From Sphingobacterium endophyticum (GTDB lineage Bacteria > Bacteroidota > Bacteroidia > Sphingobacteriales > Sphingobacteriaceae), in contig NZ_SMMI01000005.1 in assembly GCF_009733535.1 (NCBI RefSeq), positions 1 to 64,000 on the forward strand: DNA of 64,000 nucleotides, read 5' to 3'. Shown here piece after piece: positions 1 to 6,668 of the stretch. Both the position numbers and the translations under genes were made by a program. Under the pieces are notes generated by a model. The model was given only the letters and a program-made list of their open reading frames with translations, ran no database searches and had not been told where the DNA came from. Each line of letters begins with the position of its first letter. The first letter of the stretch is position 1.

Positions 1-49
1 CTCCTTCAGGAATGATAAGCGGCATTAAAGCTTTAAATGAATCGTGCAT
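1..49 (-). CDS. Transposase 5' end, ISAon1-type (partial)
   Basis: Reading leftward from an ATG at 49, sixteen codons remain open to the window edge and give MHDSFKALMPLIIPEG. An N-terminus with a short helix followed by LLP/IIPEG is what I recall for the N-terminal region of ISAon1-family transposases of Bacteroidota, so this may be the start of an insertion sequence lying mostly outside the window. The match rests on only sixteen residues. No terminal inverted repeat could be recognised in the 85 bases between the start and the next gene. It could equally be an unrelated small gene. Confidence 0.4.
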   Translation of the reverse strand, partial: MHDSFKALMPLIIPEG

Positions 50-134
50 CTCTATATAAGTTCAAAGCACAAATATCTAATTATTTTTTATCCCCTCCAC
101 AACTTTTGTACATGATCCGTAATATTTTGTATGA

Positions 135-590
135 TTAATCTACTTTGATAGTCTTTTGAATGTTATCTAAATGATAATAGTACCTACGTCCGACTTTTAA
201 GTAAGGAATTTGATTTGTCTTTCTCATATTCAGCCAAAAATTTGGACTTCCACCAAGATTTTTAATCAATTCTTTAATCATAACAAAATTAGAAAGATCA
301 ATATTATCAGTAACCTTAACTGGATTACCACTTTTACTTTTACTTAACCCTCCTAATTTAGTTGTATTATACTGAAGAATCACTCTCTCCTCTTTCTTAA
401 GAGACTTCTTCTTAGAAGATTTTTTCTTGGAAAAGATTTTAATATTATTTTCAATCTTCTTAGGAAATCTTAATTCCATCCATTCCTCAAGTATACCAAC
501 TATTGACCATAATGAATCCCTAATGGTGAGTAGTGCAATCAATTTGGGTGTTTCATCCCCTTTTATGAAATTTTTGAACGTATTTGACAT
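135..590 (-). CDS. HTH (excisionase-like) protein
   Basis: A protein of about 151 residues if translation starts at the internal ATG at 590; the frame is open further to 653 from a different codon, but that would deepen the overlap with the upstream gene. The middle holds a lysine/serine-rich basic stretch. The last 50 residues contain a helix-turn-helix of the MerR/excisionase type ending in KVGRRYYYHLDNI, the wing motif typical of HTH_17 proteins. It overlaps the 3' end of the similar gene at 553-840 by 38 bases, so the two are probably co-transcribed. Such tandem HTH genes are common in Bacteroidota mobilisable elements, where they regulate excision or transfer. The function here is inferred only from fold and context. 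Confidence 0.55.
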   Translation of the reverse strand: MSNTFKNFIKGDETPKLIALLTIRDSLWSIVGILEEWMELRFPKKIENNIKIFSKKKSSKKKSLKKEERVILQYNTTKLGGLSKSKSGNPVKVTDNIDLSNFVMIKELIKNLGGSPNFWLNMRKTNQIPYLKVGRRYYYHLDNIQKTIKVD

Positions 591-840
591 ATCTTGACGC
601 TTTGAATTCTTTATAATTAAACATATACCTATTTCCAATTCGATAATAACCAACAGCTTTTAATCTAGCCATTCTCCATACCGATTGAGTTGGTAATCCT
701 AATCGTAAACCAATTTCCTTAGCGCCCATCAAGCTACCTTCACTTTTTTCTTCCCATTCGCTCAATAAACTTTCAATTCTCGCAAGAGCAAAACTTATCG
801 ATTGCAAAGTTTCGTACTCTCTTTCATTAATACTTGACAT
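553..840 (-). CDS. HTH_17-type DNA-binding protein
   Basis: 95 residues. The N-terminal 35 residues form a predicted helix. Residues 37-85 hold a helix-turn-helix with GAKEIGLRLGLPTQSVWRMAR followed by the wing YYRIGNRYMF. This is the layout of excisionase-like HTH_17 proteins carried by conjugative and mobilisable elements in Bacteroidota. Its C-terminal half resembles that of the downstream gene at 135-590 (both have a G-x-R-Y-x-[FY] wing), suggesting an old duplication. No integrase or mobilisation gene is visible in the window, so the element may continue to the left or be decayed. Confidence 0.6.
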   Translation of the reverse strand: MSSINEREYETLQSISFALARIESLLSEWEEKSEGSLMGAKEIGLRLGLPTQSVWRMARLKAVGYYRIGNRYMFNYKEFKASRYVKYVQKFHKRG

Positions 841-868
841 AAAAATTCTATTTAAATTAAAAAAATAA

Positions 869-890
869 AGCCTTTCAATTTTGAAAGGCT
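869..890 (-). terminator. Rho-independent terminator
   Basis: A ten-base inverted repeat (AGCCTTTCAA / TTGAAAGGCT) with a two-base centre; in practice the loop would open to four to six bases. On the minus strand it is followed by a T-rich run. It lies 50 bases after the stop of the minus-strand gene at 942-1247 and just before the next minus-strand gene, so it probably ends the first transcript. Confidence 0.65.
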
Positions 891-941
891 AGTGAATTAA
901 TTGTTCTCAGAATTTATGTAAGTGTTCTCTTATTTGTTATT

Positions 942-1247
942 TTAATCTAAAAATTCTCTTTGAACCCTTTCGATTGCCCCATAGCTTTCAGATACTAATG
1001 TACGATTCTCTCCTAAAACTCTTAATAAGTTGCCGATAAAAAATAATGCTTTCTGATCTTCGTCGCTTATGATATTGCCATTAACTGTTATGTGGTTGTG
1101 AAACCATGATTGTAAAGTGCTGGAAATATCCCCTAATTCATTTGACGCTAAATCTGTCAAGTTTTCAAACAAACCTTTTAAATCAATAACTTCGATTTCG
1201 TTGTTTCTCAATTCTTCTGCCTGGATTAATGTTATTAAGTTTTTCAT
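942..1247 (-). CDS. Small protein of unknown function
   Basis: 101 residues, acidic, mostly predicted helical, with no signal peptide or membrane segment. I do not recognise the family. It is divergent from the XRE regulator at 1386, with a 138-base AT-rich gap that should hold both promoters, and it is followed by a hairpin terminator at 869-890. Its place in a region of phage and element remnants suggests an accessory gene. Confidence 0.5.
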   Translation of the reverse strand: MKNLITLIQAEELRNNEIEVIDLKGLFENLTDLASNELGDISSTLQSWFHNHITVNGNIISDEDQKALFFIGNLLRVLGENRTLVSESYGAIERVQREFLD

Positions 1248-1385
1248 GTGTGAAATATTTTAAGTTCCTAAATTGCTATACCAAATAGCAAACTATAATT
1301 TAATATATGCAAATAATATTTAAAATTATAATTTTATTTAATCGATTATTTATAAAAAGATAGTTTTATTTAAGATATTTGCTTT

Positions 1386-1628
1386 ATGAAATTAAGAATC
1401 AAAGAAGTTGCTAAGGCTAAAGGCGTAGACTTGCAAACATTATCAAAGAAATTAGACATTACATACCAGGCTTTAAATGCTAGGATGATTGGGAATCCAT
1501 CTATGAAGGTTATTCAACAGATCGCAGATGTTTTGGAAGTAAGTGTATTTGAATTGATAGCTTCAGATGAAAGCACATACCATTCTTATGACGAAAACGG
1601 CAATTGGATGGGGATAATTAAAAAATAA
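1386..1628 (+). CDS. XRE-family transcriptional regulator
   Basis: 80 residues made almost entirely of one Cro/CI-type helix-turn-helix (residues about 3-62): a first helix ending in EVAKAKGVD, then LQTLSKKLDITYQALNARM as the turn and recognition helix, and IADVLEVSVFEL as the closing helices. It is preceded by a 138-base AT-rich divergent gap and followed after only 22 bases by the caspase-like gene at 1651, so the two probably form one transcript. A small XRE repressor leading an operon is typical of self-regulated toxin, defence or phage-derived cassettes. Which genes it controls is inferred from position only. Confidence 0.8.
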   Translation: MKLRIKEVAKAKGVDLQTLSKKLDITYQALNARMIGNPSMKVIQQIADVLEVSVFELIASDESTYHSYDENGNWMGIIKK

Positions 1629-1650
1629 CTATTATTATAACTTTACTATT

Positions 1651-2580
1651 TTGAAAACTGTTAAGAAGAACCTATTTAAATTTAATAAGGTTATTGTAAT
1701 TGAATCACTACCTAATGGAGAACCAAAAACAGGAGAAGATCTTTATAATGATATTATTAAAAGGATGTGCTATAAACATAACCATATAAGCAACGAATTA
1801 ATCCAAGTAACTTATAAAGAAGAATTTTTTAATGCTCTTGAAAGGGTTTCAAAGGATGTTGAAAATAAATATTCAATTCCCATTTTACACTTTGAAGTTC
1901 ACGGAAGTGTTAATGGAATTACCCTTAGTTCGGGAGAAATGGTAGAATGGGAAGAAATGAAAAATTATTTGACAAAAATAAATGTCGCAACTGGTAACAA
2001 TCTTTATATTACTTCGGCGGTTTGTTTTGGAGGATATTTAATATCTATTCTCAATCTAATGGAAAGAAGTCCTTTTTTTGGAATGTTAGGTGCATTCAAA
2101 GAAATTTCATATGAAGAGCACTTTGAACCATTCCATCAGTTTTATACAGAATTGCTGAGTTTAGGGGATTTTACTAATGCATTAAAAAATTTTAAAAATG
2201 CTATCCCCGAAACTTATGTAAAATATCAAAGTATATTTGCTGACGAGATATTCATTAAATCATATGCAAAGCACGTCTTGGATAATCAAAATAAAATATT
2301 TTTGGAAAAGAGGGCAAAGGACGCAATTAAAGATTTTATTAAGGAAAGCCCCATCGTAGGGAATAGAGCTTTTAGAAGGAAAAGAGAAAAAGAGTTGAAA
2401 AAAGAATTTTTACATGCTCGTGTCATCAAAAGCCAAGAGTTTTATATTATGAATGTGAATAAATTTTTCATGATTGATCTCTATCCAGAAAACAAGGACA
2501 GATTTGAAATACCAAAATCTTACAATGATTTTAAAAACAAAACAACAATGGATACCAAATTAGGACTTAATGAATTATAG
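1651..2580 (+). CDS. Caspase/CHAT-like cysteine protease homologue (putative)
   Basis: 309 residues, probably starting at TTG 1651, 22 bases after the XRE gene. The first 150 residues look like a clan CD (caspase/CHAT/separase) fold. A hydrophobic strand ending in PILHFEVHG supplies His84-Gly85, and about 40 residues later a second strand ends in LYITSAVCFGG, placing Cys125 where the catalytic cysteine should be. The two strands, the HG pair and the Cys after a strand are the signature of the clan. The C-terminal half is helical and lysine-rich (about 200-250), with no membrane segment. I do not recognise a named family. Pairing with an XRE regulator in a mobile region suggests a regulated effector or defence protein. 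Family assignment is by motif only. Confidence 0.6.
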   Translation: MKTVKKNLFKFNKVIVIESLPNGEPKTGEDLYNDIIKRMCYKHNHISNELIQVTYKEEFFNALERVSKDVENKYSIPILHFEVHGSVNGITLSSGEMVEWEEMKNYLTKINVATGNNLYITSAVCFGGYLISILNLMERSPFFGMLGAFKEISYEEHFEPFHQFYTELLSLGDFTNALKNFKNAIPETYVKYQSIFADEIFIKSYAKHVLDNQNKIFLEKRAKDAIKDFIKESPIVGNRAFRRKREKELKKEFLHARVIKSQEFYIMNVNKFFMIDLYPENKDRFEIPKSYNDFKNKTTMDTKLGLNEL

Positions 2581-2589
2581 TAAAATAGC

Positions 2590-2976
2590 TTAATACTTTT
2601 CGTAAACACCTTTTAAGCTCCCTTGAGAGATACTTAGAACATCGCCGGTAACAATTGCCTTATTCACTTCTGCATTAATGTCTGTATATCCTTTATGAGT
2701 AATTTCGATCTGAGTATTGCTAACAACTTTGTAAGAAGAAGTTACTGTGTAATCTTCATTCACAATAGAGTTATTGGATAATCTCAAGCTAAATTCAACT
2801 TTGTTGTTTGATTTAAAGTCTAACACTTGATAGACCTGACCAAATGAATCATTAACCCAGGCTTTCGCTCTATATTAAGATCCGGCTAAGTTTGCTGTAA
2901 AATCGGCTTGAGGATCTTCATCCTTTGAACATGCAAACAACAATGGAAGGATTAAAGCTATAATTAGTTTTTTCAT
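2590..2976 (-). pseudogene. Lipoprotein gene broken by an in-frame stop
   Basis: Reading from an ATG at 2976 gives a lipoprotein signal peptide, MKKLIIALILPLLFACSKDE, with lipobox cysteine 16. The frame then hits TAA at codon 34 (2877-2875) and continues in the same frame without further stops to 2590. The remainder is a small beta-rich domain of about 95 residues ending in GSLKGVYEKY, resembling short lipocalin-like lipoproteins. The shorter open frame 2590-2826 is therefore only the tail of this gene and has no export signal of its own. Either the gene is a recent pseudogene or the stop is a sequencing error. Confidence 0.75.
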
Positions 2977-3097
2977 AGTTACTAAGTTAATATTTCTGAT
3001 CTATTCAATTTAATTCAAAATGGTTGCCCTATATATTACCACACATGAATATAAAATTATTTAATTAACTGATTTATTGATGTTTACATAATACCTT

Positions 3098-3123
3098 AAT
3101 AGAGTAAGACTGATTTGAACCTT
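3098..3123 (-). repeat. tRNA 3'-end-like repeat, copy 1
   Basis: On the minus strand this reads GGTTCAAATC, a canonical T-arm sequence, followed after three variable bases by CTTACTCTATT. The same arrangement recurs at 4396-4421 with differences only in the three variable bases. It lies immediately after the stop codon of the DUF2513 gene. No complete tRNA can be folded here because the 5' half of the T stem is missing. Tyrosine-recombinase elements often leave such tRNA 3' ends as attachment-site duplications. Confidence 0.45.
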
Positions 3124-3127
3124 GAAA

Positions 3128-3496
3128 TTACCCATTTACATCTATTCCAAGAACGTTTTTTATAGCTGTGGGAATGAATGCTTTTACAATTTCAAAAGTT
3201 AATACTCCACCCTTTTTCTTTATTAACTCAGTAGTGGCATTCCAAATATTATCATTAAGCATTTCATTTAAGAATTCATGCCCTTTAAAGCTTATGTCTA
3301 TTGAAAAACATTCATCCATATGTCCTGTTGGTGCCTCGTAACCAACATACCCGGCTTCGCTCATTTTTTGGATCTGATAAAAAATTTCTTTTTGTGTATA
3401 TCCAGGAATTTCTATTGCCCCTTCATAATAATCCTCATAATCTGCTTCTTGGATAACTTTAAGTATTTTTCGGCATAACTCTAAATCAAGTTTCAT
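3128..3496 (-). CDS. DUF2513 domain protein
   Basis: 122 residues. The pattern MKLDLELCRKILKVIQEAD, then a winged-helix-like segment (GYTQKEIFYQIQKMSEAGYV), then FKGHEFLNEMLNDNIWN and KKKGGVLTFEIVKAF, matches the DUF2513 family as I know it. These small proteins are found mainly in prophages and integrated elements; their function is unknown, though the fold suggests DNA binding. The length is typical for the family. The gene lies between a broken lipoprotein and phage antirepressor remnants, in keeping with a decayed prophage or satellite element. Confidence 0.75.
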   Translation of the reverse strand: MKLDLELCRKILKVIQEADYEDYYEGAIEIPGYTQKEIFYQIQKMSEAGYVGYEAPTGHMDECFSIDISFKGHEFLNEMLNDNIWNATTELIKKKGGVLTFEIVKAFIPTAIKNVLGIDVNG

Positions 3497-3551
3497 AATA
3501 ATGGTTTTGGTGAATTATAAATATACTTATTCAAAGATGATCTTAAAGTAA

Positions 3552-3815
3552 ATAAACCTAAAATCCACTCAGAAACTAATTAAAGCCATTACCATTAAGA
3601 ATGGTATTGCTGAAAATCAATTAGTTATAATCGAACGATTCAATTCATGGATGCCAAGGATGCTAGAATATGGATTTGATGAAGGGGTCGATTATATAGG
3701 GTGTAAAGTTTTTAACACCCTAGCTAGGCAAGAGCTAGATGACTTTGCGCTAACACTCGATACGGCAAAAGAAGTATCAATGCTTCATATCAATAGATAT
3801 TTTAAGCATTGGTGA
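3552..3815 (+). pseudogene. AntA/AntB phage antirepressor remnant
   Basis: An 87-codon open stretch, from the stop at 3549 to TGA at 3813, has no plausible start codon at its 5' end; the first in-frame ATG is at 3651. It encodes FNSWMPRMLEYGFDEGVDYI and then DDFALTLDTAKEVSMLH ending in NRYFKHW. These are the core motifs of the AntA domain of phage antirepressors (F-x-x-W, EYGF-x-EG-x-DY, ALTLD-x-AKE-x-SM, RYF). The SARELHEFL-type segment expected before them is missing, apparently by an internal deletion, and no KilA-C domain follows. I read it as a decayed antirepressor gene. Confidence 0.65.
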
Positions 3816-3841
3816 GACTTTCTCACTATTAATTTTAATTC

Positions 3842-3864
3842 CAAAGTGATTTTAAACCACTTTG
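3842..3864. terminator. Weak hairpin after antirepressor remnant
   Basis: A seven-base inverted repeat (CAAAGTG / CACTTTG) around a nine-base loop, 27 bases after the stop of the AntA remnant. No strong T run follows on either strand. It could be an old terminator, but support is limited. Confidence 0.3.
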
Positions 3865-4028
3865 CTCCCCAATACATAAAAGTATGAAGGTGTAGCTATG
3901 GGATTTTCCTATAGGTCAGTAAACACAAAAAATGACTTATGACTTTCGGTCTATTTTGAAAAAACTATATCTAAATATGATTTTATAGTTCGATTTCCCC
4001 AACAATGCCAATTTGGGCTGAGACTTGA

Positions 4029-4214
4029 TTATTCACTCGCGTTAAATTTAACGCCAGTAACTTTTATCCAAGCTTGCTCCATAGCTCGAATAGCTTTCAA
4101 TACGTTGTCGTGTGTTTTTCCTGTCAACTCTGCAATTTCTCTGCTAGATATCTTTTTGTTTTCAAAGTTCTGATTGCCTTGACCAGAATCATTTAATTTT
4201 ACTATATTAATCAA
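4029..4214 (-). pseudogene. Rha-family phage regulator, truncated
   Basis: 61 residues beginning at TTG 4214. The segment KKISSREIAELTGKTHDNVL followed by KAIRAMEQAW is the N-terminal helix-turn-helix of phage Rha regulators. Complete proteins have about 90 residues in this domain, with a Y-x-D-x-x-G-R segment, and often a KilA-C domain after it. Here the frame stops after VTGVKFNASE, just before that segment, so the gene looks truncated. It is convergent with the AntA remnant at 3552-3815, and both appear to be relics of phage lysogeny control. Confidence 0.6.
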
Positions 4215-4228
4215 CCAAATTAATTGTT

Positions 4229-4405
4229 ATGGATGATTTTAGTATTGTTGATTTAGGATCTATTATCGTTTCTAGTGTTGGAGTAATTAATGATATAATA
4301 ACAACTAAAATTAAAGCTATAATTACCCTATTTAACACCCAAATTACACGCATAATACATAACACTATGATAATAAGCGTCATAAATATGCTTATAATAG
4401 AGTAA
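4229..4405 (+). CDS. Possible 58-residue hydrophobic peptide
   Basis: An ATG at 4229 opens a 58-codon frame rich in Ile, Val and Thr, with a long hydrophobic stretch in its first 35 residues and another near its end (MIISVINMLIIE). It ends with a TAA inside the tRNA-like repeat at 4396-4421. There is no recognisable family or clear ribosome-binding site. It fills an otherwise empty gap and could be a small membrane peptide or chance. Confidence 0.2.
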   Translation: MDDFSIVDLGSIIVSSVGVINDIITTKIKAIITLFNTQITRIIHNTMIISVINMLIIE

Positions 4406-4421
4406 GTGGGATTTGAACCTT
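4396..4421 (-). repeat. tRNA 3'-end-like repeat, copy 2
   Basis: Minus strand: GGTTCAAATCCCAC followed by TTACTCTATT. This is a good tRNA T-loop and 3' T-stem plus an acceptor-like segment, with no matching 5' stem. It is near-identical to 3098-3123 outside three bases. It lies directly after the stop of the PLD-like gene at 4429-5238. Together the two copies bracket the DUF2513 gene and the antirepressor remnants. Confidence 0.45.
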
Positions 4422-4428
4422 ATTTTCA

Positions 4429-5238
4429 TCATCTATATTCCCTCCACAATTTATTAAATTCCATCGCAAACGCTTCAACATGTTCTTTACTTGTTATTGT
4501 TGTAATAACCTCATTATTGAATTTAGCTTTGTTAGTATAATTAAATGATCCATTAATTACTTTTTTCAAATCTATTATACAGAATTTTGCATGCATAATG
4601 TTATCATTACTACTTTTAGTTTTACATCTGATGCAATCGGAAATGTTTTCAAATATTATAGGTTTTCTTCCTTTATTATTAATTTCATCATTAAGTACTA
4701 AAATTCTAATATTTAACCCCTCTATAAACTTATTATAAATGGCTTCAGCTATGTTTCTATTAGTAAACCATGCAACAGCAATCCAAATGAGTAATTTTGC
4801 TGAATTTATTTCATTAATTATTTCGGATTCGATATCTTCAAATGACGGTTTTACAATAACTAGATCAGGCTTAATATAACCATCAATAAAAACTACATCC
4901 CCTTTTTCATTCAACTTTATGCAATAGCCATCTTCATTAATAGCAGAATTTAATATTTCCATCCTTTTTATAAAATCAGAATCTGCAACCTCAAGAAAAG
5001 GAATATTAAATAGATTAAGAATCAAATCATGTAACTTTTCAGTATCATTTAATTCATTTAATTTTGCTAATGAATAATTGCTTTTACTCAAATTGTAATT
5101 AAAACAGTTCTCATAAACGTCCCTAATGCCATATTTATTAAAATATTTAACTAAATCTCTAGCGGATCTATTGACTTGGGCATAATCTCCGGTAATAAAC
5201 TCATTTAACACATTTATAGAATAATCACTTAATTTCAT
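4429..5238 (-). CDS. PLD-like (HKD) domain protein
   Basis: 269 residues. The C-terminal 140 residues form a single phospholipase D-fold domain. A strand AKLLIWIAVAWFTN (about 147-160) leads into a helix and a strand RILVLND. The catalytic motif is H216-A-K218-x4-D223, followed by NGSFNYT and the conserved NNE. One HKD motif per chain implies action as a dimer, as in Nuc-type nucleases; substrates of this branch are usually nucleic acids or phosphodiesters. The N-terminal 130 residues are helical and unrecognised and may sense or bind a partner. There is no signal peptide, so it should be cytosolic. It overlaps the upstream small gene at 5235 by four bases, so both are probably translated together. 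Its setting suggests a defence or element-borne nuclease. Confidence 0.75.
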   Translation of the reverse strand: MKLSDYSINVLNEFITGDYAQVNRSARDLVKYFNKYGIRDVYENCFNYNLSKSNYSLAKLNELNDTEKLHDLILNLFNIPFLEVADSDFIKRMEILNSAINEDGYCIKLNEKGDVVFIDGYIKPDLVIVKPSFEDIESEIINEINSAKLLIWIAVAWFTNRNIAEAIYNKFIEGLNIRILVLNDEINNKGRKPIIFENISDCIRCKTKSSNDNIMHAKFCIIDLKKVINGSFNYTNKAKFNNEVITTITSKEHVEAFAMEFNKLWREYR

Positions 5239-5570
5239 AATCCAATAATTCTTTTAACAAGAGTTCTTTCCGGGAATTCTGCATTTTTCCATTTGCCATT
5301 ATCAAACTTATAGCGCTCAAATATTTCTCCAGTATTTCCTTCAATATACATTTCAAATAGCCCTTCTTCATAAGTCCAAAACCCAAATTTTTCAGTACCA
5401 TTCCAAGACCATTTTAGAGATAAATCTTCATTGATTATATAATTTTCTCTTTCATTTTGATACTCCTGGTCACCATCTACCATTATTTGATATTCTCCAA
5501 ATTCAAATCCATTTATTTTCATTTTATTATAAAATTTAACATAACAAATTCTGTTACTAAACCGATTCAT
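5235..5570 (-). CDS. Small protein, partner of PLD-like gene
   Basis: 111 residues from ATG 5570; the internal methionine at 5522 (MKINGFEFGEYQI) is an alternative start. It is rich in aromatic and acidic residues and predicted mostly beta, with repeated short strands such as LKWSWNGTEKFGFWTYEEG. I do not recognise the family. Its 3' end overlaps the start of the PLD-like gene by four bases, indicating translational coupling, and 34 bases separate it from the divergent membrane-protein gene at 5605. It might be an inhibitor or sensor subunit for the PLD protein, but this is only a guess from the overlap. Confidence 0.5.
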   Translation of the reverse strand: MNRFSNRICYVKFYNKMKINGFEFGEYQIMVDGDQEYQNERENYIINEDLSLKWSWNGTEKFGFWTYEEGLFEMYIEGNTGEIFERYKFDNGKWKNAEFPERTLVKRIIGL

Positions 5571-5604
5571 AATTTATGTATATTGGCTTAATTAACCAAA
5601 CAAT

Positions 5605-6147
5605 ATGTTTTTAGAAAAATTAAAAAATGTACTTTCGTTAAACGGTGTTTCATTAATTATCGGAGTTGGGGGTATATTCACGACAATATTCAGTTACATA
5701 GTTACAGATTATAATAGTGTGTTAAATGTTAAATGGTTTTTGTTAGCACTATATATTTTCTTAGTGATACTCATGTTTTCATTCAAATTAACTTATGATA
5801 TTTATCAAGAATATAAAAACGTTGTAAAAAATCCAGTTGACGAAATTAAAGACCACAGTAAAGGAATAAGTTTTGAAACCAATGAGGAGGTTTTGTTAGT
5901 GGAGAATAACCCTATATTAAACCATTCGGCAATGGTAACTATATTTTACCTTAAGGAAGATGTTGAAATTCCTATTGGTTTAGGATATGTCAGCAATATT
6001 CAAAGTAAGTTTACACATATTACTATACTTGAATTAGATGTGAAATTTTCTACTAATTATCCAGAAGAACTAAAAAAAATGAGATTTAATGATAATAACA
6101 CTATAAAAAAAATAATTGTTAAATACTATATAATGCATAATAGATAA
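5605..6147 (+). CDS. Two-TM protein with C-terminal beta domain
   Basis: 180 residues. Two transmembrane helices near residues 14-34 and 43-63 are separated by a short loop. They are followed by a linker with VDEIKDHSKGI and a soluble domain (about 85-180) of alternating strands with MVTIFYLKEDVEIPIGLGYV and FTHITILELDV. I do not recognise the domain. The downstream gene starts on the last base of this stop codon (TAATG), so the pair is tightly coupled. The soluble domain is probably cytosolic if both termini face inward. Possible roles are membrane anchoring of a complex or an effector. Confidence 0.55.
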   Translation: MFLEKLKNVLSLNGVSLIIGVGGIFTTIFSYIVTDYNSVLNVKWFLLALYIFLVILMFSFKLTYDIYQEYKNVVKNPVDEIKDHSKGISFETNEEVLLVENNPILNHSAMVTIFYLKEDVEIPIGLGYVSNIQSKFTHITILELDVKFSTNYPEELKKMRFNDNNTIKKIIVKYYIMHNR

Positions 6148-6509
6148 TGAAAGGATCAAAAGACAAAATATTCAAAGTGGCCCATTTAATTAATTCAGAT
6201 ATGATTGTAATTAATGGAGGTCTCAAAGATGGAATAGAAGAAAATACACGATTATTAGTATATAGCTTGGGTAAGGAAATAGTAGACCCTGATACTGGAG
6301 TAAGTTTAGGAGCATTAGAAGTTCCTAAAGGTTATTTTAAGGTTACACACTCTCAAGACAATATGGCTACCTTAGTTGCAGAAATAAAAACTACTAGAAC
6401 TCATTTTCCTTCTGTATGGACCGAAGCATTATCCAAGTTAGATATCGAAACTACCTTAAAAAACTCGATTGAGCCTGGCGATTTTGTAAAAATTGTTAAT
6501 AAGCTATAA
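6147..6509 (+). CDS. Small beta-barrel (FlgT-C-like) domain protein
   Basis: 120 residues, no signal peptide. The stretch MIVINGGLKDGIEENTRLLV, then EIVDPDTGVSLGALEVPKGY and a later FKVTHSQDNMATLVAEI, resembles the repeating N-G-G-x-x-x-G-[IV]-x-x-x-[TD]-x-[FL]-x-[VI] and D-P-x-T-G-x-x-L-G pattern of the FlgT C-terminal and CsgG-associated beta domain. Such modules bind or frame partner proteins. Here the domain stands alone and is translationally coupled to the two-TM protein upstream. The pair is divergent from the PLD-like gene set. The function is unknown; the resemblance is by pattern only. Confidence 0.5.
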   Translation: MKGSKDKIFKVAHLINSDMIVINGGLKDGIEENTRLLVYSLGKEIVDPDTGVSLGALEVPKGYFKVTHSQDNMATLVAEIKTTRTHFPSVWTEALSKLDIETTLKNSIEPGDFVKIVNKL

Positions 6510-6596
6510 TATTGTTTATTACCACAAATATTACCTTAATTGAATAAAAAAGAACATAAAAAACTGAAATTCAGAACAATAAATTGATTTTAAAAA

Positions 6597-6645
6597 GAGA
6601 ATGGTGGATTTGAACCCCAAAAATAGAGACAATATCCACCTTCTC
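6597..6645. repeat. tRNA-like repeat copy 3 within an inverted repeat
   Basis: GAGAATGGTGGAT (6597-6609) and ATCCACCTTCTC (6634-6645) form a twelve-pair stem with one bulged base. The minus strand between them reads GGGTTCAAATCC, again a T-arm-like sequence like those at 3098 and 4396. The unit lies 24 bases from the stop of the pseudogene at 6669. Resemblance to a tRNA-Ser acceptor/T-arm is visible, but the intervening D and anticodon arms are absent. It may be an attachment-site relic or a terminator. Confidence 0.4.
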
Positions 6646-6668
6646 AGTATATAGTGATTAAAGAATTT

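Noticed and set aside
6597..6645. Complete tRNA gene
   Set aside because: A T-loop and outer stem can be drawn, but there is no room for D and anticodon arms and no anticodon loop, so it is at most a fragment.
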